DNA from: Komagataeibacter nataicola
Lineage (GTDB): Bacteria > Pseudomonadota > Alphaproteobacteria > Acetobacterales > Acetobacteraceae
Reading direction: 5' to 3'
Length of the DNA: 33,353 bases
Assembly: GCF_003207795.1 (NCBI RefSeq)
Contig: NZ_NIRT01000031.1
Span: 1 to 33,353 of the forward strand
Both the position numbers and the translations under genes were made by a program. The notes under the pieces are model-generated. The model had not been told where the DNA came from and searched no databases. It saw only the letters and a program-made list of their open reading frames with translations. Below, in pieces: positions 17,889 to 25,933 of this stretch. How positions within the stretch are numbered: the stretch's first letter is position 1; each line of letters begins with the position of its first letter.

Positions 17889-19526
17889 ATGAACACTGTC
17901 GCTCCTGCACAGGCGGCGGGTGGGCCGGTCATCCATGCCGCGCCGCCACGGCCTTCCTATATTCCGCCTTTTGGCCTGCGCACGGTCATTGGCTGCCTTG
18001 GCATGCTGCTGGCCGTGCATGTGGCGGGGTTCAACGAGCATGTGACCGAGATCGGCCTGTCCGATATCCGGGGCGCGATGCATATCGGTCACGATGAGGG
18101 CACGTGGGTCATCGCCATCTACGAGGCGTTCAACATCGCCGCCATGGCCTTTACGCCATGGTTTTACATGACGTTCTCGATCTACCGCTTTTCCATTTTT
18201 ATGACGGCGGCACTCGCCCTGTTCTCCATCCCCGCGCCGTTCATGCCCGATGTCACATCGCTGTGCATCCTGCGTGCCTTTCAGGGGCTGGCGGGGGGCT
18301 GCCTGCCGCCCGTGCTCATGACCGTCATGCTCAAATACCTGCCACCCCAGATCCGTGTGTTCGGCATCGGGGGGTATGCCATGAGCGCGACCTTTGGCCC
18401 CAATCTGGGCCTGCCGCTCGAGGCCTTCTGGTTCGAGCATGTCGGCTGGCACTGGCTGTACTGGGAGATCATTCCCACCGCCGCCCTGGCCATTGCCATG
18501 ATGGCCTATGGCCTGCCGCGTGATCCGATGCATTTCGAGCGTTTTGAGAAATTCAACTGGCTTGGCATCCTTGTGGGGCTGCCGGCCATCTGCTCGCTGG
18601 TCATCGTGCTGTATCAGGGCGACCGGCTGGACTGGTTCCGCTCGCCTGTCATTACCGATCTGAGCTTCTGGGGCGGGGCTGCGTTCATCGTGTTCGTCAT
18701 CAACGAGGCCTATCACCCCAGCCCGTATTTCAGGATTCAGTACTGGCGTTCGCGCAACATCCAGGCGTCGCTGCTGTCGCTGGTGGGCATTCTGGCCATC
18801 TGTTCCATCATGGGTAATATCCCGGCCACCTATCTCGAGGTCGTGCGCGGCTACCGGCCCATTCAGGCGGCCCCGGTCTCGCTGGTGGTCGCACTGCCGC
18901 AACTGATCATGCTGCCGCTGATCGCGGCCATCTGCAACAGGCGCAGGGTGGACTGCCGCTTCGTGCTGGCGGGCGGCATGCTGTGCCTGGCCGCTGCCGC
19001 GTGGCTGGGCACGTGGCTGACGGTGGACTGGGTGCGCGACAATTTCTACCTCATCCAGATCCTGCAGGTCTTTGGCCAGCCCATGACCGTCATCCCCACG
19101 CTCATGCTGGCCACCATGGCCATGGGGCCTGCCGATGGCCCGTTCATTTCGGGCATGGTGAACATGCTCAAGGGGCTGGCCAATGCCGTGGCCTTCGCCC
19201 TGTTCGGCGCGCTGACCCGGCGGCGCGAGCAGTACCATTCCACCATGCTGCTCGACCACCACGGCACACACCAGCTGGCCCTGCAGGGCATGGGCGATCC
19301 CATCAACGGCCAGCTTGCCGCCACCTCGCCCGACAGCATGCATGTGGCGCGCAACACGCTGCAGGTCTTCCACACCTATGTGCATGAACAGGCGCTCGTG
19401 CTGGCGCTGAACGATATCTACTACATCCTCATCTGGGTCTGCCTTGGCTACGCGGTCATGAATCTTGTCCTGCCGCACCGTGTCTATCCGCCGCAGGCCC
19501 CTTCACCCGATACTCCTGCCCGTTAA
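17889..19526 (+). CDS. DHA2-type MFS drug efflux transporter (EmrB-like)
   Basis: The 545-residue protein has about 14 hydrophobic helices, the layout of DHA2 proton antiporters that work with a membrane-fusion protein. The first helix is GCLGMLLAVHVAGFNEHV; LRAFQGLAGGCLPPVL and the GGYAMSATFGPNLGLPLEAF stretch are family-like (motifs B and C region). I chose the ATG at 17889 with GGGGA upstream; an in-frame TTG 36 bases earlier lacks support. The adaptor and outer-membrane genes follow immediately in the same direction, so this is the inner-membrane pump of a tripartite exporter. The exported compound is unknown. Confidence 0.87.
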   Translation: MNTVAPAQAAGGPVIHAAPPRPSYIPPFGLRTVIGCLGMLLAVHVAGFNEHVTEIGLSDIRGAMHIGHDEGTWVIAIYEAFNIAAMAFTPWFYMTFSIYRFSIFMTAALALFSIPAPFMPDVTSLCILRAFQGLAGGCLPPVLMTVMLKYLPPQIRVFGIGGYAMSATFGPNLGLPLEAFWFEHVGWHWLYWEIIPTAALAIAMMAYGLPRDPMHFERFEKFNWLGILVGLPAICSLVIVLYQGDRLDWFRSPVITDLSFWGGAAFIVFVINEAYHPSPYFRIQYWRSRNIQASLLSLVGILAICSIMGNIPATYLEVVRGYRPIQAAPVSLVVALPQLIMLPLIAAICNRRRVDCRFVLAGGMLCLAAAAWLGTWLTVDWVRDNFYLIQILQVFGQPMTVIPTLMLATMAMGPADGPFISGMVNMLKGLANAVAFALFGALTRRREQYHSTMLLDHHGTHQLALQGMGDPINGQLAATSPDSMHVARNTLQVFHTYVHEQALVLALNDIYYILIWVCLGYAVMNLVLPHRVYPPQAPSPDTPAR

Positions 19527-19542
19527 TCCGGAATTACTGATC

Positions 19543-20619
19543 ATGATTTACAAGAAACCGCTGCTTTACGCAGGTTGCGCCGCTGCCGTGCTGGCCCTTG
19601 TGGCATGGGGAGGGACGCGCCTGGTCAATGGCGATGGCATCAACCAGTACACCAACGATGCCTACGTTACGGCGGACTTTCCCACGGTGGCGCCCAAGGT
19701 TTCGGGCCGCATCGACCGGGTGATCGCACAGGATAACGAGCAGGTGCATGCGGGCGAGGAACTGGCCCATATCGAGGATGATGACTACCGCGCCGCCCTT
19801 GAGGTGGCACGCGGCAACAGGCAGGCGGCGCAGGGTGATGTCGCCAATCTTGAAGCTGAAATCGCGCGTCAGGATTCCGTCATCGCACAGGCGCGCGCCG
19901 CAGTGCTGGCCGATCAGGCGGACCTGATGTTCGCCCGCCAGAACGCCACGCGCTATCGCAACCTTTCTTCCGGCGGGGCTGGCACGATCGAGCAGAAGCA
20001 GCATTCCGAGGCGCAGGAAAAGGAGGCCGGGGCCGCCATCGCCCGCGACCAGGCCGGGGTGGATGCCGCCACAAGGCAGGTGGCCGTGCTGCAGGGTCAG
20101 CTTGAACGTGCACAGGGCGTGCTGGTGCGCACGCGGGGTGACGAGAAGCAGGCCGAACTCAACCTCTCCTACTGCACCATTCCCGCACCCATGGATGGCG
20201 TGGTGGGCGAGCGTGGCGTGCGCGTGGGGAACTACGTGCATCCGGGCACGGGCATTCTGGCCGTGGTGCCGGTGCATGCGGCCTACGTGCTGGCCAATTT
20301 TCAAGAAACGCAGCTGACAAAGGTGCAGACCGGCCAGCGTGCGACCATCTGGGTTGATACCTTTCCCGGCCACCCGCTCAAGGCGCATGTTGACTCGCTC
20401 GCCCCTGCCACCGGCGTGGCATTTGCGCCCATCCAGCCCGATAACGCGACCGGCAACTTCACCAAGGTGGTGCAGCGCATTCCGGTCAAGCTGACATTCG
20501 ATCCTGACCAGCCATTGGCCGACAAGGTGCGCGTTGGCATGTCGGTCGAAGCGAATATCGATACATCCTCCACCCCCGAAGGCCCGCATGCCAATGATGC
20601 CCGTTATGTCTGGCAGTAA
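19543..20619 (+). CDS. HlyD/EmrA-type membrane fusion protein
   Basis: The 358-residue adaptor has an N-terminal membrane helix (about 7-24), then the lipoyl-like half-motif AYVTADFPTVAPKVSGRIDR and VHAGEELAHIEDDDY. A long coiled-coil hairpin (about 80-200) follows, then the return half PAPMDGVVGERGVRVGNYV and a beta-barrel with the typical YVLANFQETQLTKVQTGQ. It bridges the MFS pump and the outer-membrane channel. The ATG at 19543 follows the pump stop by 16 bases; longer starts would run into the pump gene. It overlaps the outer-membrane gene, so the three are one operon. Confidence 0.92.
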   Translation: MIYKKPLLYAGCAAAVLALVAWGGTRLVNGDGINQYTNDAYVTADFPTVAPKVSGRIDRVIAQDNEQVHAGEELAHIEDDDYRAALEVARGNRQAAQGDVANLEAEIARQDSVIAQARAAVLADQADLMFARQNATRYRNLSSGGAGTIEQKQHSEAQEKEAGAAIARDQAGVDAATRQVAVLQGQLERAQGVLVRTRGDEKQAELNLSYCTIPAPMDGVVGERGVRVGNYVHPGTGILAVVPVHAAYVLANFQETQLTKVQTGQRATIWVDTFPGHPLKAHVDSLAPATGVAFAPIQPDNATGNFTKVVQRIPVKLTFDPDQPLADKVRVGMSVEANIDTSSTPEGPHANDARYVWQ

Positions 20620-22150
20620 GGCCGTGAAGCGCTTTCTGCTCGTGGGGCTTTCGGCGCTGGCGGTAGCGGGCTGCACGGTTGGCCCCAACTACCACAAGCC
20701 GCAGGTCAAGGCGCCCGCACAGTGGCGCGCCACCCAGCCACCGGCTGAAAGTCAGGTCACCATGGCCACGACCGACCCGCAGTGGTGGACGCTGTTCAAC
20801 GACCCCATCCTGACCCGGCTGGAAAACGAGGTGGCCAGCGCCAACCTCGACCTCAGGGCGGCAGGCCTGCGGCTGTTGCAGAGTGTGGCCGAGCGGCGCA
20901 TCGCCAGTGCCGCGCAGCTGCCGCATGCCGAGGCCAATGCCTCCTACGGGCGCGAGCGGGCTTCCACCAATGGCGTGCTCGGGCTGCTGGGCACCATGGA
21001 GCGCGAGGGGGCGGGGTCCATCGCCTCGGGCACGCAGGGTTTTGGCCCTACGGCGCTGCCCGGCAGTATTGGCAACCCGTCTTTCAACCTGCCGCAATAT
21101 GGCATGAACGCCTCATGGGAGGTGGACCTGTGGGGGCATGTGCGCCGACAGGTGGAAGCCGCTACCGCCGCCATGCACGCCACCGAGGAAATGCGGCGTG
21201 ATACCCTCGTCTCGCTTATGGCCGAGACCGCGCAGGACTATATCGACCTGCGCGCGACACAGGTGCAGCTTGGCATCCTTGAACACAACATCGCGGTGGC
21301 TGACAACAGCGTGCGGCTGACTACCCTGCGCTTTCAGCAGGGGGCGGCGACCCGGCTCGACGTGGCGGAGGCCACCGGCCAGCTTCATACCTTCACATCC
21401 CGCCTTGCGCCGCTCAGGGCACAGGTCACGCATCGGCTCAATGCGCTCAGCTTTCTCGTGGCGCGTGAACCCGGCGCGCTCGATGCCGAACTCGGGCCGC
21501 CGGGCATCATCCCCGTCGTGCCGCCTGCCATTCCCGTGGGGCTGCCCTCCCAGCTTGCCGAGCGCAGGCCCGATATCCGCATGGCCGCCGACCGGCTGCA
21601 TGCGGCAACGGCCAGCATTGGCGTGGCCATTGCCGACTTTTTCCCCCGCATTACCCTTTCGGGCAGTCTGGACGTGCAGGCCCTGCAGTTCAGCGGGCTG
21701 GGGTCATGGGCCTCGCGCCAGTATGGTTTTGGCCCCACGGCCACGCTGCCCATCTTTGAGGGTGGCCGCCTGACCGGGCAACTGCACCTGCGCCGCGCCC
21801 AGCAGAAGGAGGCGGCCACCATGTTCCAGCGCACGGTGCTCAAGGCGTGGCAGGAAATTGATGACGCCATGGCCGATTTCACCGCAGCCCAGCGTCGCCG
21901 CGATGAACTGACCGAAGCCGTGCATGAAAACGAGATCGCGGTGGACACCGCCAAGGCGCAGTACGTGCAGGGGTCATCCGACTTCCTCAACGTGCTGACG
22001 TTGCAGAACGCACTCCTGTCCTCACAGAGTGCTGAGGCGGACGCCACGGCCCATGTGGCGCTGTCAGTCACCAATCTCTACCGCGCGGTTGGCGGCGGGT
22101 GGGAGAGCCTCTACCCTGAAAAACAGAAGAAGGCCCGCAAACATGCCTAA
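20606..22150 (+). CDS. NodT/OprM-type outer-membrane efflux lipoprotein
   Basis: About 514 residues. A lipoprotein signal ends at the lipobox VAGC, followed by TVGPNYHKP, the standard start of NodT-family factors. Two TolC-like repeats of coiled coil and beta strands follow; landmarks are WWTLFNDPILTRLENEV, YGMNASWEVDLWGHVRRQ, LAERRPDIRMAADRLHAATA and ATLPIFEGGRLTGQL. Several in-frame starts exist (ATG at 20588, 20594, 20597, 20606; GTG at 20624). I chose 20606, which overlaps the adaptor gene by 14 bases and gives a normal signal length. It forms the exit channel of the tripartite pump and ends the operon, just before a dispersed repeat. Confidence 0.9.
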   Translation: MSGSKAVKRFLLVGLSALAVAGCTVGPNYHKPQVKAPAQWRATQPPAESQVTMATTDPQWWTLFNDPILTRLENEVASANLDLRAAGLRLLQSVAERRIASAAQLPHAEANASYGRERASTNGVLGLLGTMEREGAGSIASGTQGFGPTALPGSIGNPSFNLPQYGMNASWEVDLWGHVRRQVEAATAAMHATEEMRRDTLVSLMAETAQDYIDLRATQVQLGILEHNIAVADNSVRLTTLRFQQGAATRLDVAEATGQLHTFTSRLAPLRAQVTHRLNALSFLVAREPGALDAELGPPGIIPVVPPAIPVGLPSQLAERRPDIRMAADRLHAATASIGVAIADFFPRITLSGSLDVQALQFSGLGSWASRQYGFGPTATLPIFEGGRLTGQLHLRRAQQKEAATMFQRTVLKAWQEIDDAMADFTAAQRRRDELTEAVHENEIAVDTAKAQYVQGSSDFLNVLTLQNALLSSQSAEADATAHVALSVTNLYRAVGGGWESLYPEKQKKARKHA

Positions 22151-22164
22151 TTGATCAAAAACAA

Positions 22165-22256
22165 GAAAAGTTTTTGGGTATCGCCTTTTTTCAAAAAGGC
22201 GACGTCATCCAAAGCTTTTTGAAAAAAGCTTCACCAAAAACTTTTATCATTCAGGG
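22165..22256. repeat. Dispersed two-hairpin repeat, copy B (complete)
   Basis: Outer arms GAAAAGTTTTTGGG and ACCAAAAACTTTTATC enclose two hairpins: TCGCCTTTTTT/AAAAAGGCGA (22181-22202) and AAGCTTTTT/AAAAAAGCTT (22212-22231). The plan and sequence match copy A, with compensating changes in the outer stem (GTTTTTGG/CCAAAAAC against GGTTTT/AAAACC). It begins 15 bases after the stop of the outer-membrane channel gene and could act as its 3' end or terminator. Confidence 0.88.
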
Positions 22257-22300
22257 TATTATTGGCCCTGCCTTTTCAAACGGTCTTTTAAGGGGCGCAC

Positions 22301-23035
22301 ATGATCACGATCCGGCCCGCAGGCAGCCTTGGCACGGCCCATGATGGCGGGCAGGTGCTGCGCTGCCATTTCGCCTTCGCCGACTATACCGATCCGGCGC
22401 ATGGCCATGAGGGCCGCCTGCGGGCAGTCAATGCCTGCACGCTGCCTGCGGGCGAGACCTACCGCATCGGCCCGGAAGCGGCAGTGGATATCGTGACATG
22501 GGTGGCAGAGGGCACGCTGGCCACGGCCATGGAGGGCTTTGAACCTGATGCCCTCGGCACGGGCGGGCTGCATCTGGCCAGCACCGGCAGCGGTTGCGCG
22601 CAGCTGGCGTGGCGCGCGGGTAACAAGCAGGGGGCCGCCTTCATCCAGTTCTGGTTTCTGGCTGATACGCAGGGCATGACGCCTGTGCAGGAGACGCGCC
22701 CGGCCCTGCCGGAACTGGAGGATGGCGGCTTTCGCATCCTTGCCTCGGGCTTCCCCGAAGATGACCCCGAGGAAGGGGAAAGCGTGGATGATGGCGCGCC
22801 CGTCACGCTCGCCTCACGTGCGCGCCTGCTGCATGCGACCTTGCCGACAGGTGAGGGGGCGGCTTACGGCACGGCGCCGGAGCGTGTGCTATACCTGCTC
22901 GTGGTGTCGGGTGCGGCGCGGATTGGCACGCAGGGGTTGCGCGCGGGCGATGCGGCGGCCATCAGCGGGCTGACCGACATTACGGTCATGGCTGATGAAG
23001 CGGCTGTGGTGCTGCTCGCGGATGTCGCGGCCTGA
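22301..23035 (+). CDS. Pirin-like bicupin protein without metal ligands
   Basis: The 244-residue protein opens with RPAGSLGTAHDGGQVLRCHF and FADYTDPAHG, which match the pirin/YhhW N-terminus (GTADHGWLxxRHTFSFADYYDP). The core strand DIVTWVAEGTLAT also matches. The metal site does not: the usual HPHR before this strand reads GPEAA (about 57-61), the His after the EG-x-L turn is Ala, and the later HSE segment reads AQLAW. All four usual ligands thus seem absent. Catalytic quercetinase-type activity is unlikely; a binding or regulatory role is possible. The ATG has AAGGGGC just upstream. It stands alone, convergent with the next gene. Confidence 0.7.
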   Translation: MITIRPAGSLGTAHDGGQVLRCHFAFADYTDPAHGHEGRLRAVNACTLPAGETYRIGPEAAVDIVTWVAEGTLATAMEGFEPDALGTGGLHLASTGSGCAQLAWRAGNKQGAAFIQFWFLADTQGMTPVQETRPALPELEDGGFRILASGFPEDDPEEGESVDDGAPVTLASRARLLHATLPTGEGAAYGTAPERVLYLLVVSGAARIGTQGLRAGDAAAISGLTDITVMADEAAVVLLADVAA

Positions 23036-23056
23036 GGCCTGTAACCCGAGCAGTGT

Positions 23057-23476
23057 TTATGGCGTGCGGGCCATTAGGTAATGAAAGTCCACATCCGCTG
23101 TATAATAATCGGTTGTGAGGCGTGGGTTGGTTGGCAGATGTATGTACCTGGAAGCCGCGAGGCATGACTGGACATCCAGGTAATAAAAGCCGGTCGCTCT
23201 GGTCAGCCTGTGGCTCGTCACCACGCCATCGCTGTTGCGCACAACGACATGGACGGAAGCGATGCCCTGTTCTCCATGCCTGGAGGATTCCAAAGGGTAA
23301 TATGTGACCTTGTTAATCGCATTGGCGATTTTACGGTTGAAAGCGGGACCATAAGGCGAGGTCACGGTGACCTGTATATAAGTTTGCAGGTCGCCTGCGA
23401 TGGCAGTGCGCGCAAGGCTGGCCCAGCCGGTCACGGCCAGGAGCAACGCGGCACCGATAGGGTGATTGAGCTTCAT
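23057..23476 (-). CDS. Exported TonB C-terminal domain protein
   Basis: The 139-residue protein has a signal peptide (about 1-28, ending ARTAIAG) and then a single domain resembling the TonB C-terminus: VTYYPLESSRHGEQGIASVHVVV, then SDGVVTSHRLTRATGFYYLD, SCLAAS, and LPTNP. It lacks the N-terminal anchor and Pro-rich stalk of a normal TonB, so it would be soluble in the periplasm. The frame stays open far upstream, but that part is antisense to the reductase gene; ATG 23476 gives the proper signal. The neighbouring siderophore reductase suggests a link to iron uptake, which is only an inference. Confidence 0.72.
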   Translation of the reverse strand: MKLNHPIGAALLLAVTGWASLARTAIAGDLQTYIQVTVTSPYGPAFNRKIANAINKVTYYPLESSRHGEQGIASVHVVVRNSDGVVTSHRLTRATGFYYLDVQSCLAASRYIHLPTNPRLTTDYYTADVDFHYLMARTP

Positions 23477-23782
23477 TGTGTCCTGTGCGGCATCTGTTTT
23501 TGCACCATATGGTACATTTATCCTGTTTGTGGCCCGCTGTCTGCCCGGTCGGGTCTGTTGCAGTTGTTTCTGGTTGCCTGTGGCGGTGTGCGGCAGGCGA
23601 TACTCTTGACAGGTGCCGGGAAAAAGCGTCTGGCTTGTTGCAGTTGAGGTCCGGCGCATGCGCCGCGGCCCGTAGGCGTTAACGTGAAACAACGCACAGA
23701 AACTGACAGCAGACATGCTGGCGGGCTGTGCGTGTGTGTATCCACCCTCACCAGTCTGTTGGCATGATGAGGAGAGACACGC
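23477..23782. other. Divergent intergenic stretch
   Basis: This region lies between the TonB-domain gene and the siderophore-reductase gene and must carry both promoters. No palindrome like that before the PadR gene is seen here. The ribosome-binding site GAGGAGA (23769-23775) belongs to the reductase gene. Confidence 0.4.
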
Positions 23783-24568
23783 ATGACGACCCTTTCCCCC
23801 TTGACCCACCCTGATGGCGCGCCGGTGATCGAGCGCGTGCGGCACGAACTGCGCCGCCGCCGCCTGTGGGTTGCTGGCACCGAGCACCTGAGCCCGCATA
23901 TGATCCGGGTTACGCTGGCAGGCCCGGAACTTGCCGGGTTCACCAGCCCCGCGCCTGATGACCATGTCAGGATCTTCCTGCCCGACCACGGGGGGGAACT
24001 GACGCGGCGCGACTACACACCCCGATATCATGATGCGGCGGCAGGCACACTGGTGCTGGATTTCGTCAACCATGCAGGCGGCCCCGCCGCCGCATGGGCG
24101 CGGGCGGCAAAGCCCGGCGACGTGCTGGAGATTGGCGGCCCGCGTGGTTCGCGCCTCATCAGGGGCAAGATCGACCACTGGCTGCTGATTGGTGACGAAA
24201 CGGCGCTCCCCGCCATTGGCCGCCGCGTGGAGGCCCTGCCCGCCGAGGCGCTGGTGACCACCATCATTGCCGTGCCCGGCCCGGAAGATGAGCAGGTCTT
24301 TACATCATGCGCCGCCCACGCCGCCCATTGGGTGCACCGCCCGCTAGCCGAGGCGGATCAGGCGCACGGCCTGCTGGCGGTTGTGCGGCAGATCTCCCTT
24401 GTCAGGCGGAGTTTCGTGTGGGTCGGGGCCGAAGCAGGCGTGGCGCGGGCCGTGCGGCAGTGCCTGATCGCGGAAAAGAAGGTGCCTGCCGCATGGATCA
24501 GGGCTGCGGGGTACTGGGTGAAAGGGCAGGCGGATGCGGCGATCAGCGATGTTGGCGCGCAGGCATAA
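23783..24568 (+). CDS. Siderophore-interacting protein / ferric-siderophore reductase (YqjH-like)
   Basis: The 261-residue flavoprotein is of the SIP family, which reduces ferric siderophores in the cytoplasm with NADPH to release iron. It has the FAD-binding motif RRDYTPR (75-81), the phosphate-binding GGPRGSRL stretch, the GDETALPAIGRRVEALP segment, and the C-terminal WVGAEAGVARAVRQCL and GYWVKGQAD, all typical of SIP proteins. GAGGAGA seven bases upstream supports the start. It is followed after 53 bases by a His-rich PadR regulator. In E. coli, YqjI (PadR, His-rich) controls yqjH, so the pair is conserved here in a different arrangement. Confidence 0.88.
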   Translation: MTTLSPLTHPDGAPVIERVRHELRRRRLWVAGTEHLSPHMIRVTLAGPELAGFTSPAPDDHVRIFLPDHGGELTRRDYTPRYHDAAAGTLVLDFVNHAGGPAAAWARAAKPGDVLEIGGPRGSRLIRGKIDHWLLIGDETALPAIGRRVEALPAEALVTTIIAVPGPEDEQVFTSCAAHAAHWVHRPLAEADQAHGLLAVVRQISLVRRSFVWVGAEAGVARAVRQCLIAEKKVPAAWIRAAGYWVKGQADAAISDVGAQA

Positions 24569-24575
24569 AACATAT

Positions 24576-24606
24576 CCCGATATATCTTGACATACGATAT
24601 ATCGGG
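24576..24606. promoter_or_regulatory. PadR operator: 11-bp perfect inverted repeat
   Basis: CCCGATATATC (24576-24586), a nine-base spacer, and GATATATCGGG (24596-24606) form a perfect inverted repeat. A further half-site-like TATATCGG follows at 24610-24617. It overlaps the -35 and spacer of the promoter before the PadR gene and is the likely autoregulatory site. Confidence 0.82.
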
Positions 24607-24615
24607 AATTATATC
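24587..24615 (+). promoter_or_regulatory. Sigma-70-type promoter of the PadR/O-methyltransferase operon
   Basis: A consensus -35 TTGACA (24587-24592), a 17-base spacer and a -10-like TATATC (24610-24615) precede the ATG at 24622 by only six bases. Transcription would begin at or within a base of the start codon, giving a leaderless mRNA; no ribosome-binding site is visible. Confidence 0.7.
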
Positions 24616-24621
24616 GGACTT

Positions 24622-25266
24622 ATGAAACACGCAAACAGACACGCAGGCGGTCGTCACCGCCATGTTTTCTCCCCCGAAGGGCTGGCGCAGGGCGCAGGCC
24701 GCCATGGCGGACGCGGCGAGGGTCGTGAGAACCGGGAAGGTCGGGAAGGCCGCGAAGGCCGGGGCCATCATGGTCGCGGCGGCCATCGTGGCGGCCCGCG
24801 CAACCGGCTGTTCGATTATGGCGAGATGCGCCTGCTGGTGCTCAGCCTGATCGCTGAAAAGCCGACCTATGGTTATGAACTGATCAAGACCATCGAGGAA
24901 AAATTCGGTGGCAGCTACACGCCCAGCCCCGGCGTGATCTACCCCACGCTCACCTGGCTCGATGAAGCGGGCTATATCCGCCCCGGCGCGGAAGAAAGCC
25001 GCAAGAACTACCACATCACCCCCGAGGGTGAGGCGTTCGTGGCCGCAAACCGCGCGGGGCTGGAGGCAATCCTTGCCCGTGCGGCAACAGCCGGGCCACA
25101 GGGGCGCGGTGGTGGCCGCAATGTGCCGGTGCCCGTCATGCGGGCCATGGAAAACCTCAAGACCGCCCTGCGCCTGCGGCTGCGCAATGGTGGCCTTGAC
25201 CCGCAGGCTGAGGAAAAGATTGCGGCCCTGCTTGATGAAACCGCCCGCGCGCTCGGCCAGGCCTGA
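24622..25266 (+). CDS. PadR-family regulator with His/Gly/Arg-rich N-terminus (YqjI-like)
   Basis: The 214-residue regulator has a disordered N-terminus of about 62 residues rich in His, Gly, Arg and Glu (His3, 7, 12, 14, 28, 49, 50, 55; repeated REG units), then a PadR winged helix: MRLLVLSLIAEKPTYGYELI, PSPGVIYPTLTWLDEAGYIR, and the wing KNYHITPEG. A C-terminal helical dimerisation region follows. E. coli YqjI has a similar metal-binding His-rich N-terminus and responds to nickel and iron, which is the best analogy. The start at 24622 fits the promoter and operator; an open frame extends upstream inside the reductase gene. The O-methyltransferase gene follows after 34 bases. Confidence 0.86.
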   Translation: MKHANRHAGGRHRHVFSPEGLAQGAGRHGGRGEGRENREGREGREGRGHHGRGGHRGGPRNRLFDYGEMRLLVLSLIAEKPTYGYELIKTIEEKFGGSYTPSPGVIYPTLTWLDEAGYIRPGAEESRKNYHITPEGEAFVAANRAGLEAILARAATAGPQGRGGGRNVPVPVMRAMENLKTALRLRLRNGGLDPQAEEKIAALLDETARALGQA

Positions 25267-25300
25267 GGCGCGCCCTTTCCCGCCACGCTGGAGGATAATC

Positions 25301-25933
25301 ATGGATGACAGGATTCAGCCGGTTCTTGACCTCTATCACGAGCGCATGCGTGCCGAGCGCAGCGCGCCACGGGTGGAAGCACCCGGCGGGCGCGACGGCG
25401 GCCATGACCAGCGCATGCGGGCCATCGGGCCGGAGACGGGACAGCTTCTGAATATCCTGGCCCGCAGCCTCGAGCGCCCGACCATTCTCGAACTGGGCAC
25501 GTCGTTCGGGTATTCCGCCCTGTGGCTGGCCGAGGCCGCGCGGGCGCGGGGTGGCCGGCTGATTACGATGGAACGGCATGGTTATAAATCCGCCCATGCC
25601 CGCGAGATGGCCGAACGGGCCGGCCTTGCGGCCTGTATCGACTTTTGCGTAGGCGACGCCGTGGCGATGATTGGCGAACTGGCTCACAAGGTCGATTTCG
25701 TGTTCGTTGATTTATGGAAAGACCTGTATGTGCCCTGCCTCGAGGCTTTTTACCCGCGCCTCAACCCCGGCGCGATCATCGTAGCTGATAACATGATCCG
25801 GCCGGGCACGGAGGACGTAAAGCGCTATGGATGCGCCATCCGCGCCCTGCCTGGCATGTCCAGCATTCTGCTGCCGGTGGGCACGGGGGTTGAGGTCAGC
25901 CGGTTTGAAGACACAATGCCCGATGCATCATAA
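25301..25933 (+). CDS. Class I SAM-dependent O-methyltransferase
   Basis: The 210-residue enzyme resembles the caffeoyl-CoA/catechol O-methyltransferase group. Motif I is LELGTSFGYS (63-72), followed by LITMERHGYKSAHA; VDFVFVDLWKDLY (131-143) and IIVADN (159-164) give the acidic metal-site residues Asp137, Asp163 and Asn164. GGAGGATAATC before the ATG is a fair ribosome-binding site. It lies directly behind the PadR gene and is probably cotranscribed, so it may be controlled by the same metal signal. Whether it methylates a catechol-type siderophore or another aromatic is unknown. Confidence 0.85.
   Translation: MDDRIQPVLDLYHERMRAERSAPRVEAPGGRDGGHDQRMRAIGPETGQLLNILARSLERPTILELGTSFGYSALWLAEAARARGGRLITMERHGYKSAHAREMAERAGLAACIDFCVGDAVAMIGELAHKVDFVFVDLWKDLYVPCLEAFYPRLNPGAIIVADNMIRPGTEDVKRYGCAIRALPGMSSILLPVGTGVEVSRFEDTMPDAS

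Noticed and set aside
17877-19478. 533-codon minus-strand frame opposite the MFS pump
   Set aside because: Extremely His/Gln/Arg/Gly-rich and without domains; it is the antisense shadow of a GC-rich gene with strong codon bias.
19534-20688. 384-codon minus-strand frame opposite the adaptor gene
   Set aside because: Shadow of the HlyD-type gene, with no recognisable domain.
23477-24178. Extension of the TonB-domain frame to 373 codons
   Set aside because: The extra part is antisense to the siderophore reductase and its promoter region; the signal peptide starts at 23476.
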